Made by a program: the position numbers and the translations under genes. A DNA stretch of 64,000 nt. Source: Singulisphaera sp. GP187 (GTDB lineage: Bacteria; Planctomycetota; Phycisphaerae; Phycisphaerales; SM1A02). Below, piece by piece: positions 17,601 through 25,092 of this stretch. The notes beneath the pieces are model-generated. The model was not told the origin of the DNA. It searched no databases and saw only the letters and a program-made list of their open reading frames with translations. The stretch lies in the NCBI GenBank assembly GCA_945868805.1, contig CAMBMO010000005.1, positions 62,001 through 126,000 on the forward strand, written 5' to 3'. Within the stretch, counting starts at the first letter, position 1; each line of letters starts with the position of its first letter.

Positions 17601-19861
17601 TCTCTCGCATCGCCCGCATTCACCCCGGTCGCGTCGGCGAACTGTCGCGATTCGATCGCCGCAAGTTCAGCCGCTGAATAATCCGGAACCTCTTGGTTCA
17701 ACGCAGCCAAGCAAGCTTGCATCGCTTCCGTTGTGAAGCCGCTATTTTCAATTGCATCGTCGAGGTGACCGAGTGCCTCAAAGAGAGCTTGTGCGGCATC
17801 GAGTTGCGCCCCATCAGCAAGCGACGCCGCCCCCTCATGAATCGTGACTTGAGCTTGAGCCAATTGGCTCTGCGACTGCGCGATCTCTCGGAAGGCCAGC
17901 ACTGCGGCTCGCTCGCTCTCCGCGACACTCGTCGCATCCTGCGCCTCAAGCATCGCCTCGATCGCGAGATCCAACTTCGCCATTCCCGTCTGAGCGTCGA
18001 TCGCCGCAACATCCGCGGCACTGGCGGCGTTCAAGGCTGCGAGAGCATCTTCTGCGGCTGCCAATGAGGCGGCCTGCACGGCGTTGAGCACCAGACTCTG
18101 GGCTTGCGCCTGCGCTGCCATCACAGTGGCAATTGATTCGTCCCGAGCCGACTCCGCCGCGAGTACCGCGAGCGACGCACTTTCAAGATGATCGAGCGCA
18201 AGTTCGAGGCTCTGCGCAATCGCGGGGAGCGGTCGACGTGCGTAGATACTCGCGATTTCATCCCGCGCCGCATCGACAAGCAGGAGAAAACCGCGCGCAG
18301 TCGAAGCCGCCGCTGTCGCGTTTTCGCCAAAGGGCACCGCCTGACTCGCGGCGTCGATCGCACCGCTGCGAGCGACAATCGCCATGTTGAGTCGTTCGAG
18401 CGCGATCGCAGCGAACTCGTCGGCAATGCCCGATCCGTAGAGCGCCTCATTTGCGAATCCACGTGCGCTCGCAGCATCGGTGATTGCAGCTTGTGTCAAC
18501 GCTCGAATCTCTGCCTCGGATCCGCCACTTCCCCCCTGCGGACCTTGAATGATTGATTGACCCCCGCCACCCTCATTGGGTTGCGATCCGACAGCGAAGA
18601 GTGCAAGAGCCCCGCGCGCGTTTTCGAGCGCGTCAGATCGACTCTCTCCTGCATCGACGAGTGCTCCGTTGACTTCAACGAGAAGTTCAGCGACCGCTGT
18701 CGCCGCGATCTGCGCATCGCTCTCGGCCGCCCGAAAGTTCTGCACGAAGCCTTGAGCACTGGTCAGAGACTCTTGGGCATGTTGAAGCGCAAAGATCGCA
18801 GCGTGCATCGCGTCATCCGCGCCAATCGCCGCCTCACCCGAGTCCGTGACGAATCCATCCACAGCGAGAAGATCGGCGACAACTGCGCCGACGCCGTTTC
18901 CACCTTCACCGTCTCCACTCTCCGCGGTGGCGATCTCTGCGGCGACTGTCGCGACCGCACCAATTGTGCTCGTGACCTGCGTTTGCGCGGGAGTTTGACT
19001 CGTACCCATGTGCGCAGAACTTTCTCGCTCCGCGGCGCTCGTCGAAGTTCCGGCCATCGGCGTCTGTCCCACCGATGACAAAAGTGCGCCAGTCGCGGGT
19101 TCAGGGGTCGCCGAAGTGCTTTTTGCCTCGCCACCGCCTCCAGAGAGCTGGACTGCTTGGGTCGATGCCGCGTACTTCAATTGAATCGCCGCGATCGCGT
19201 TCGTGCGGGCGCCGACGACCTCCGTACCAGTCATTGCGCCGGTCATGACACTGAATCCAGTGCCACGGACTGCAAGCGTCGAACTCGGAGTCACCACTTT
19301 GAAATCATTTTTCGCTCCAACTTTGTCGACTTGAAAGTCCGCACGACCAGATTTCATCTGCGCGATGGTTCTATACACATCGCCGTCATTGCCTTTGACG
19401 AGTTCAACGGTTGGCATCGAGAAATTCGAATTGCCGTCGACGAGAACAGTCGCATTGTCGAACTTCAACGTGATGCGCGATCGCAATCCGGTGCGAATCT
19501 CCGCGCCTGCCGAAAGAAGATCGTTCACCTTTGCGTCCGATGCGTCCTTCCACGCGATCGTCGCACCTGCGCGCCACCGCACCATCCCAGTGCAATCGAT
19601 CACCCTCGCCTGGAGTGGAAGTGACGTTTCCACGATCGTCGCGTTCGGCGCGACAACATTCGCCGGCTTCGCTCCTGCGCCTGCTGGTGAAAGTGGTTGA
19701 ATCGGGGAAACCTGAGTCGATTCCTGCCGAGCAGCCAATGCGATTTTCAGTGGATCGACTGCTGCGCCTTCAGCGACGATGGCGGTGAGCGTCAGCATGA
19801 CTCCAGATGCAGTCGCGATAAACGAGTTTCGTGCGTTCATGGTTAACACTGTTTCACACAT
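14615..19861 (-). CDS. giant exported FecR-domain protein with a long Ala-rich helical region
   Basis: The product is 1748 residues from 19861; a second Met at 19840 (MNARNSFIATASGV) gives a cleaner signal peptide ending near EGAA. Residues about 85-215 form a FecR-like domain (VRWRAGATIAWKDA, SRITLKFDNATVLV, PSSTLAVRGTGFSV), a fold that usually sits outside the cytoplasm. From about 300 to the end, some 1400 residues are almost entirely Ala, Ser, Asp, Glu and Gln in degenerate helical blocks, with very few Lys and essentially no Cys. This suggests a long acidic helical stalk. There is no transmembrane anchor, LPxTG, autotransporter or type I secretion repeat at the C-terminus (it ends ALALVPPPSN). 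It lies between a lipoprotein gene and a CHASE2 cyclase gene on the same strand. A role as a surface stalk or adhesin is inference only. Confidence 0.72.
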   Translation of the reverse strand: MCETVLTMNARNSFIATASGVMLTLTAIVAEGAAVDPLKIALAARQESTQVSPIQPLSPAGAGAKPANVVAPNATIVETSLPLQARVIDCTGMVRWRAGATIAWKDASDAKVNDLLSAGAEIRTGLRSRITLKFDNATVLVDGNSNFSMPTVELVKGNDGDVYRTIAQMKSGRADFQVDKVGAKNDFKVVTPSSTLAVRGTGFSVMTGAMTGTEVVGARTNAIAAIQLKYAASTQAVQLSGGGGEAKSTSATPEPATGALLSSVGQTPMAGTSTSAAERESSAHMGTSQTPAQTQVTSTIGAVATVAAEIATAESGDGEGGNGVGAVVADLLAVDGFVTDSGEAAIGADDAMHAAIFALQHAQESLTSAQGFVQNFRAAESDAQIAATAVAELLVEVNGALVDAGESRSDALENARGALALFAVGSQPNEGGGGQSIIQGPQGGSGGSEAEIRALTQAAITDAASARGFANEALYGSGIADEFAAIALERLNMAIVARSGAIDAASQAVPFGENATAAASTARGFLLLVDAARDEIASIYARRPLPAIAQSLELALDHLESASLAVLAAESARDESIATVMAAQAQAQSLVLNAVQAASLAAAEDALAALNAASAADVAAIDAQTGMAKLDLAIEAMLEAQDATSVAESERAAVLAFREIAQSQSQLAQAQVTIHEGAASLADGAQLDAAQALFEALGHLDDAIENSGFTTEAMQACLAALNQEVPDYSAAELAAIESRQFADATGVNAGDARDSADLAADHAGSANDQVQDSTDAQEEYASRLAQIQGAISEAITRADAAGVAATNSGIAAGVAQDQGTLFAEQFSETEAAAAALLAVQRAMNLAIDATGYANEANAARDDAVAALAEVTSPDGSPLPFGATSASAQLAADQADLADDAAIQAAGLAAIADAEAATAEAAVDTLGEFVEAQLARTVTLDALESAQSNNAGADGKLDQLSDRVFDVATAAASAQDAASAGAEAEADLNGIIELLEDGLSSILTALNAEDLVGAEAIQLALNDGDLKMQAETAVASAFGAQQDAGIAASSAEINVQAAEFLLGEATDISALVVVSAQNAVSAALSSATHAGNASAFAGYSQAFANVAIAGGSTAQVDLLALANAAGSIAGATQSVAASADGSASTASSISTDLLARIDSFDIGSTIALGQSAQSSAAQATASLQATQAIFALGHAEADTASSAVNTLRYKIDASMAATLVEGTRVQIDGLATDIDGAIQIHEEALANATGAVSLATSARDSAQSERDEAQLQQVNAVASLSDVISAMSSSDATLALSYSQITIAHAVSAENAATASRAAGTEGFQQDTYAAGLAETSLAQSGIAQSSLESGLQMDSGMSNHVGIAQQRALDASLSATASSEFALTADTALAQALADRALALSIAALERAEDAVAARDTANARLAAASTAIEQAGFGETSFLAGQVHTIALEANDLAWAATLLAQSATLHGSLADSAARAGMAGSDASAFGLDGEIALANTNFAHDIAVSAIDAHDQALGNVTLLFASAGDSLTATQTHRDSAVAFSDEAHGFFVLASDGFDVANNASFADGSAVQSEYASIAADGSAIQTRGYADQALIEAATSTQASGDFATALAAADGFVLAAGSAHTGATSAAGQAETFAAAAQNFALAIGSTLAMSASDFAIAARDQAIAQRNGASSSRLAALAAANAARTMGERVVFTRTAEIAGQTVVRADQARILAQQAIDAAALARIDANAALALVPPPSN

Positions 19862-19879
19862 CCTTTCGATACGACCGAC

Positions 19880-20518
19880 TCACTCAAATCGCCCACTCGG
19901 TGGCGCAACCTTCACAGGCGTCCCGCCTGCTGGCGTCAGTTGATTCGTCACCCCAACGGGCAACTCATCCTGAGTATCGCCACCCAATAACTTTGACATT
20001 CTGCCCAGCCGAGTCAAGAAATCGACGAATTCAAGCCCTGAGAAGCTCTGCGACTCCTTTTTGGCAATCAGAATGTCACCGTGCGTCAGTTCCCGCACGG
20101 CGTACCTGGGAATCGGCCCAACGACCCTCATGGTTAATCCTCCCCGAATTCCAGTGATTCTGCACGCGGCAGTGGCGATCCACCCTACTTGGGCACTTTC
20201 AGTGCTTGGTTCATCGAACCAGTCCGATAACCACATCCGCCGCTTCGCCTCAGCGACTCGCTCGTCATACGTGACCCATCCGTCACTCTTGTCGGCGAAA
20301 ATGAAAAGTGCGTGAAGCGCATCGTTGTTGCTGACCACGTGACTTCGTTCAAGGTCTTCGAAGAACTCGATCTCGGTCGCCTTGTCGTTGAACTTTTCCA
20401 CCGAGGATGTCGTGACTGTGGCGCGCTCGCATCCAAAGATGATTGATCCGATCCCAGCGATGAACATCGCCATCACGACTCCTCCCGCCGCATCGAGAAG
20501 CGATCGCTTAGAACGCAT
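19880..20518 (-). CDS. putative lipoprotein of unknown function
   Basis: The ATG at 20518 opens a positively charged n-region and hydrophobic core ending in a lipobox-like FGC (MRSKRSLLDAAGGVVMAMFI, Cys about residue 30), giving a 212-residue lipoprotein. The frame stays open to 20563, but the upstream part overlaps the barrel gene more deeply. The mature part is mixed alpha/beta and ends in a Pro/Gly-rich tail (PAGGTPVKVAPPSG), with no family that I recognise. Its start overlaps the end of the barrel gene by 11 bp and its stop lies just before the FecR gene, so the three are likely co-transcribed and may act together in the cell envelope. Confidence 0.6.
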   Translation of the reverse strand: MRSKRSLLDAAGGVVMAMFIAGIGSIIFGCERATVTTSSVEKFNDKATEIEFFEDLERSHVVSNNDALHALFIFADKSDGWVTYDERVAEAKRRMWLSDWFDEPSTESAQVGWIATAACRITGIRGGLTMRVVGPIPRYAVRELTHGDILIAKKESQSFSGLEFVDFLTRLGRMSKLLGGDTQDELPVGVTNQLTPAGGTPVKVAPPSGRFE

Positions 20519-22016
20519 AGGTGATCCCCGCATACAAGAAGTCCCTTGCTCCAGACTGGCCACTGAAGAAGACTTCAGTATTCGGCATGAATATCCCGTA
20601 TCGAAGATTGAGATCGAGATCGCTCAACACTCGCCATTCGATGCTGAAATCCAATTCGCCACCGACATAGTTGGATCCGCCTGGCACCGTGGGAAAGGAG
20701 AGCGGAGCATCCGAATCGAGGCGCATGAACGCAAATGCTGTGGCACCAAGTCGGATGCCCCCGAACACGCCACCGCCTCGAAAGGGAGTCGTACTCAATC
20801 CGATCGATGGGCAGAGCAAATTTGCGAAATCGGGCGAAAGTACGAGACCGGTGTTCACATAACCAAGCGAGTTGAATGAAGAATCAACTGCGCGAGGTGC
20901 GATTCCACCGAACGTACTTCCAGAATCCAAACGCTGATTCGAACCGCTTCCTGCGACGATTTGAAAATCCACGCGTGAGTCCTGCTCGTTGCGGGCGAGC
21001 CAGGTCAAGCCTCCAACCCCTGCGAGTGCCGAGATTCGATCATTTTGCTGTGCAAGCGGAACAAGCCCTCCCGAATGCGAGAGCGGATCCGAGAGTGTCG
21101 TTCCGTACTCGTACATGAACTCTGCTCGATAGACGAGATCTGCTCCAAGTGCTCCGTTGCTTCCGAATCCGAGATAGCTGGAGTTGTAACTAAATGTCGT
21201 CGGAAAGATCGGGGCGGACGAGGGCAGCACCGCAACTTGACCCTCGTTCAGATCCTTCTGTGCAAGCAGGTATGCGTATGGTCGGTGACCGGCAATTCCA
21301 CTGAACTCCAACTTCCCACCGTAGTAGAGGCGGTGAGTGTCCGTGTCGTATCCGGGGCGTGAGAGATCCCAATCGATCGTGTCATTTCCAGCGGTTTGCC
21401 CGATGATCGTCGTGAGCTTGAGATTGCTCCACGAGAAGTCAAAGATTCCGGCGTACATGTAATTGCTGAGCGCCGTTCCCTGACCCCAGATCACGTACTG
21501 ACGCCCCATCTTTGCCGTGAAGTTGTAATCGGGCTTCGCCCCAGTCTGCGCTTGAATCATTCCCGCTAGATCGAATTCGTACCAGTACAACTCGCCAATG
21601 GGATTCTGCCACCCAACATCGTCATAGTCAGGTCCGCTCGGACGAGTGCCGTTGAAGTCCCAGTCGTTGTACAGAAACCGCAGGCGGCCATAGAAGCGAT
21701 GCGCACCATCGAGTTCGATCGACGTGTAGAGACGAAGGTCGAAGACTTGTTCGTACTGTTCCTGGCTCTGCGCCGAATCGATGATATTGAACGCATATCG
21801 AAACGTTCCCCCGTAATCGATGGAGAGGCGCTCCGAAATGGGCGAATTGGCGAAGTACGCCTTGCGCATCTGCGCGTCTTCATCGTTGAGCTGTCGCTGC
21901 AGGTTTTCCGCCGACCGTGCCGCGGCATCACCCTGCCCGAAAGCTGGGGCGACGACCGATCCCATGACGAGAGTCGCTCCGATGAGAAGCTCGCATATTC
22001 CTTGTTGCACTCTCAT
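20508..22016 (-). CDS. outer-membrane beta-barrel protein, possibly alginate-export/porin-like
   Basis: The ATG at 22016 is preceded by GGGAAG about nine bases upstream and opens a signal peptide (MRVQQGICELLIGATLVMGS) with cleavage near AFGQ. The 502-residue protein consists of alternating aromatic and polar beta strands (YGGTFRYAFNII, HRFYGRLRFLYNDWDF, TAKMGRQYVIWGQGTALSN) and ends in an aromatic residue (LYAGITYAF), the usual beta-barrel C-terminal signal. The RQYVIWGQG-type strand resembles alginate-export or porin families, but I cannot fix the family. It would sit in the outer membrane and form a pore or export channel. It heads the minus-strand series with the lipoprotein, FecR and CHASE2 genes. 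Confidence 0.75.
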   Translation of the reverse strand: MRVQQGICELLIGATLVMGSVVAPAFGQGDAAARSAENLQRQLNDEDAQMRKAYFANSPISERLSIDYGGTFRYAFNIIDSAQSQEQYEQVFDLRLYTSIELDGAHRFYGRLRFLYNDWDFNGTRPSGPDYDDVGWQNPIGELYWYEFDLAGMIQAQTGAKPDYNFTAKMGRQYVIWGQGTALSNYMYAGIFDFSWSNLKLTTIIGQTAGNDTIDWDLSRPGYDTDTHRLYYGGKLEFSGIAGHRPYAYLLAQKDLNEGQVAVLPSSAPIFPTTFSYNSSYLGFGSNGALGADLVYRAEFMYEYGTTLSDPLSHSGGLVPLAQQNDRISALAGVGGLTWLARNEQDSRVDFQIVAGSGSNQRLDSGSTFGGIAPRAVDSSFNSLGYVNTGLVLSPDFANLLCPSIGLSTTPFRGGGVFGGIRLGATAFAFMRLDSDAPLSFPTVPGGSNYVGGELDFSIEWRVLSDLDLNLRYGIFMPNTEVFFSGQSGARDFLYAGITYAF

Positions 22017-22051
22017 TTCAGCACTTCCCAACCGAACATATCCTAACACCC

Positions 22052-22813
22052 ATGTCGATTCGAGTGATCATCATCGGAACAGGAAGCGCGATCTCTGACC
22101 GTGCGTACGGATCGAGCGCGGCGATTCTCTCCGGCGATGGAATCGTTCTCATCGACTGCCCAGACTCAATCCTTCGCGCAATGAGAGATGCTTCCGTGAC
22201 GAGCGGGATTCGACTCGACCCAATGAGCATTAGCGACATCGTGATCACCCACCTTCATGGTGACCATGTGAACGGACTCGAGACGATCGGGTGGAAGCAG
22301 TGGATTGCTCGACAGGGCGGCAATGCAACTCGTCCGAATCTGCATGCAATTCGACCCGTCGTCGACCGACTCTGGGAGCGACTCGCACCATCGATGGATC
22401 AGAATGGATCAGCTGTTCTCGCTGATTATTTCTCAGTGAACACGCTTGTTCCTGGGGTTCCCGCCAACATTGCGGGACTTCGCGTCGAATGTCGCAGTAC
22501 CGAGCATCTCATCCCATGTTGCGGGCTTCGGATTTCGTCCGGTGGCGCGACACTTGGTTGGAGCGGGGACACCCGATTTGATCCAGAGCACATCGATTGG
22601 CTTTCGTCGGCTGACATCGTCGTCCATGAGACGTCTGAATCGAGGGTTCATACCCCCATTGCGTGCCTCAATTCACTTCCCCCTGAGCTCAGGCAGAAAA
22701 TTCGATTGATTCACATGGAAGACAACTTCAATCAGGCGGTCACGGACATCGTCCCCTTGACCGAGGGCGAAGTGCTTGATGTGACTGGTTCGGTTCGCTC
22801 ATCGATCGATTGA
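22052..22813 (+). CDS. metallo-beta-lactamase-fold hydrolase (RNase Z-like subfamily)
   Basis: The 253-residue protein carries the MBL zinc motif THLHGDHVNG (about residues 66-75), preceded by the family's GTGSAISD loop and strand IVLIDCPDS. It also has GWSGDTRF, HETSES (about 190) and a late LIHMEDN that supplies the last ligand His. The overall order is that of RNase Z/arylsulfatase-type MBL hydrolases of about 250 residues. No exosite arm is obvious, so tRNA 3' processing is not proven. It has no signal peptide and is therefore cytosolic. The 3' end overlaps the convergent citrate synthase gene by 82 bp. Confidence 0.85.
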   Translation: MSIRVIIIGTGSAISDRAYGSSAAILSGDGIVLIDCPDSILRAMRDASVTSGIRLDPMSISDIVITHLHGDHVNGLETIGWKQWIARQGGNATRPNLHAIRPVVDRLWERLAPSMDQNGSAVLADYFSVNTLVPGVPANIAGLRVECRSTEHLIPCCGLRISSGGATLGWSGDTRFDPEHIDWLSSADIVVHETSESRVHTPIACLNSLPPELRQKIRLIHMEDNFNQAVTDIVPLTEGEVLDVTGSVRSSID

Positions 22814-23931
22814 TAGGTCAAGCCGTGCGGACCGGTGTAATCGGCATGGGGACGGATCAACTTATTCGCTGCCAGTTGCTCGATGCAGTGGCCAGTCCAC
22901 CCTGACATCCGACTCGCCGCGAACATACAGGTGAAGAGATCGAGATCCAAGCCAAGCGAGTAGTAGGTCGTCGCCGAGTAGAAGTCGACATTCGGGAAGA
23001 TCCCCTTCTCGATGATGTTGGGCTGGGCAAGGACGATCTCTTCGATGCGCCGGGTCATCTCGTAAAGCGACAAATTTCCAGTGTCGGTTGCAACTTGCTT
23101 CGCAAATGTCTTCAGGTATGTCGCGCGTGGGTCGTATGCCTTGTAGACACGGTGCCCGAATCCCATGATTCGTTCCTTACGATCCAACTTGCTCTTGATG
23201 TACTCATCGACCCTTGAGAGATCTCCAATCTCGAGCAACATCTCCATCACTTCCTGATTGGCTCCGCCGTGCAACGGCCCCTTCAGCGTCCCAACAGCGC
23301 TCGTCGCCGCCGAGTACATGTCGCTCTGAGTCGCGATCGTGACGCGCGCAGCAAAGGTGGAGGCATTCAGCCCGTGGTCGGCGTGGAGTACGAGGCAGAC
23401 ATCAAGCGCTCGACTCATCGACTCGGTCGGCTTCGCACCCGTCAGCATCCAAAGAAAATTCTCAGCAATCGACATCGACAAATCTGGTTGGACGATCGGC
23501 TTGCCCTTGCGCCATCGATTGAAATTCGCGACGAGCGTTGGAGTTTTCGCGACAAGTCGCATCGCTTTGCGCTGATTGGCTTGGGTCGATCCATCGTCCG
23601 CCTCAGAATCGAAGTGGGCGAGTGCGGAGACCAAGGTACGGAGCGCATCCATCGGAGCGGCGGTGCGCGGAATCGAGCGAATCACTTCCAACATTCGCGC
23701 ATCGACTGCGTACTCGCTTCGCAACTGCTTCGAAAATTCCGTAAGTTCTCCGGCGCACGGCAAGTGCCCGTTCCAGAGCAACCACGTCGTCTCTTCGAAT
23801 GTCGAATTGCGCGCAAGAGAATCGATGTCGTAGCCGACGTATTCCAGAACGCCTTTCGCTCCATCGATGAAGGACAACTGCGTGTCCGCTGCGATCGTGT
23901 TTCCGAGACCTTTGTCAACATTGAGTGGCAT
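22732..23931 (-). CDS. gltA: citrate synthase
   Basis: The 399-residue protein is a type I/bacterial citrate synthase, which condenses acetyl-CoA with oxaloacetate as the entry step of the TCA cycle. The active-site elements are all visible: LHADHGLNAS, GPLHGGANQEVM, MGFGHRVYK (His) and FPNVDFYS (Asp), in the standard order. The C-terminus extends about 25 residues past the usual end (ERTEPVTSSTSPSVKG). This tail is what overlaps the convergent MBL gene. An AGGAG lies upstream of the ATG. The start codon is only 24 bp from the divergent rhomboid start, so its promoter must lie within the rhomboid coding sequence or that gap. Confidence 0.96.
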   Translation of the reverse strand: MPLNVDKGLGNTIAADTQLSFIDGAKGVLEYVGYDIDSLARNSTFEETTWLLWNGHLPCAGELTEFSKQLRSEYAVDARMLEVIRSIPRTAAPMDALRTLVSALAHFDSEADDGSTQANQRKAMRLVAKTPTLVANFNRWRKGKPIVQPDLSMSIAENFLWMLTGAKPTESMSRALDVCLVLHADHGLNASTFAARVTIATQSDMYSAATSAVGTLKGPLHGGANQEVMEMLLEIGDLSRVDEYIKSKLDRKERIMGFGHRVYKAYDPRATYLKTFAKQVATDTGNLSLYEMTRRIEEIVLAQPNIIEKGIFPNVDFYSATTYYSLGLDLDLFTCMFAASRMSGWTGHCIEQLAANKLIRPHADYTGPHGLTYQSIDERTEPVTSSTSPSVKGTMSVTA

Positions 23932-23955
23932 GGAGCTCCTATCCTAGGGTCGAAC

Positions 23956-25074
23956 ATGATACCGCTCGGAACCGACAGAATCACAAGAAAAACTCCAGTG
24001 ACGACTGCGCTCATCGCGGTCAACATCGTGATCTTTCTCTTGGTGTCGCTCGGTCTCAATGGGCAGTCATCCATTGCGGCAGAGATCATGCGAGTCGGCA
24101 CCTTCTACCCCGGTTTCCGCACAGTCATAACTCACCCGTGGACTCTCGCGACATACGCATTTCTGCACGACCCGAGTGGCCTAGGGCATGTCGCCTTCAA
24201 CATGCTCTTCTTGTGGATTTTTGGACGCTCGGTCGAGGATCGACTCGGACCCCTTTGGTTTCTTGCGTTTTATCTCGCTGGAGCAATCGTCGCTGCACTC
24301 GGAGAGTGGATGCTCGATCCAGCGCCAATGATCGGTGCCAGTGGCGCCATCGCAGCTGCAACCGGGGCATTTGCCGCACTTTGTCCGCGCTCGCGAGTCC
24401 GGGTCTTGTTCTTCTTCAGCATCATTGAGGTCCCAGGAATCGTCCTCGTTCTCATCTTCGTCGGACTCGACTTGTTCGGGCAATTAGGGAAGACCATTTC
24501 TGAGCATGGCGGAGTCGCGTACTCGGCGCATCTCTTTGGATACGCCTTCGGCATGGCCACAATGCTCGCGTTGCTGGCGATGGGGATCCTCCGGCGCACA
24601 GATTTCGACCTGTTCTTCTTAATGAAGCAGTGGCGGCGAAGGCGAGTCATGCGCGCGGCACTCCAGCAAGGCGCAAATCCATGGACGAATGATGCCTCCG
24701 GAGTCGCGATCCAGTCCAGTTCAGCGAACCTCCCTTCAGTATCGACAACCCCCATCGCGCGACGACCGCTCAGCGATGAAGACGCAAAACGCGAACTCGT
24801 TGACGCGAGTGCCCGATGGACTCGGGGAGAGTTCAGCGGTGCAGCAACAACCTGGGAGAGATTTGCGATGCGTTGCCCAAGCCATCCTGATGCAGATGGA
24901 GCGATCCTGCTCGCTGCGATGACTTTCGTACGAAAGCTTAATGATCCAGGACGGGGGATCGCTCTTGCGAGACGATTGCTCCTGCGAGTGCCGGTGGCGA
25001 CAGCCGAGATACTTCATCAGGCACGAGAGCTCATCGCAGAAGCTGGCGGAACCGAAGATTCTGTCGCGTCCTAG
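23956..25074 (+). CDS. rhomboid-family intramembrane serine protease with C-terminal extension
   Basis: The ATG at 23956 starts MIPLGTDRITRKTPV, a typical rhomboid beginning, giving 372 residues. Six or more transmembrane helices follow. They carry HVAFNMLFLWIFG (His and Asn of the oxyanion/loop region), the nucleophile GASGAIAAATGAF and the general-base His in AHLFGYAFG, so the Ser-His dyad is intact. After about residue 215 a soluble extension holds a TPR-like segment (WTRGEFSGAATTWERFAMRC). Similar rhomboid-plus-extension proteins are common in Planctomycetota. The longer open frame upstream to 23269 lies antisense to gltA and is not used. Confidence 0.9.
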   Translation: MIPLGTDRITRKTPVTTALIAVNIVIFLLVSLGLNGQSSIAAEIMRVGTFYPGFRTVITHPWTLATYAFLHDPSGLGHVAFNMLFLWIFGRSVEDRLGPLWFLAFYLAGAIVAALGEWMLDPAPMIGASGAIAAATGAFAALCPRSRVRVLFFFSIIEVPGIVLVLIFVGLDLFGQLGKTISEHGGVAYSAHLFGYAFGMATMLALLAMGILRRTDFDLFFLMKQWRRRRVMRAALQQGANPWTNDASGVAIQSSSANLPSVSTTPIARRPLSDEDAKRELVDASARWTRGEFSGAATTWERFAMRCPSHPDADGAILLAAMTFVRKLNDPGRGIALARRLLLRVPVATAEILHQARELIAEAGGTEDSVAS

Positions 25075-25092
25075 CTCGGACGTCCGCGGGCA

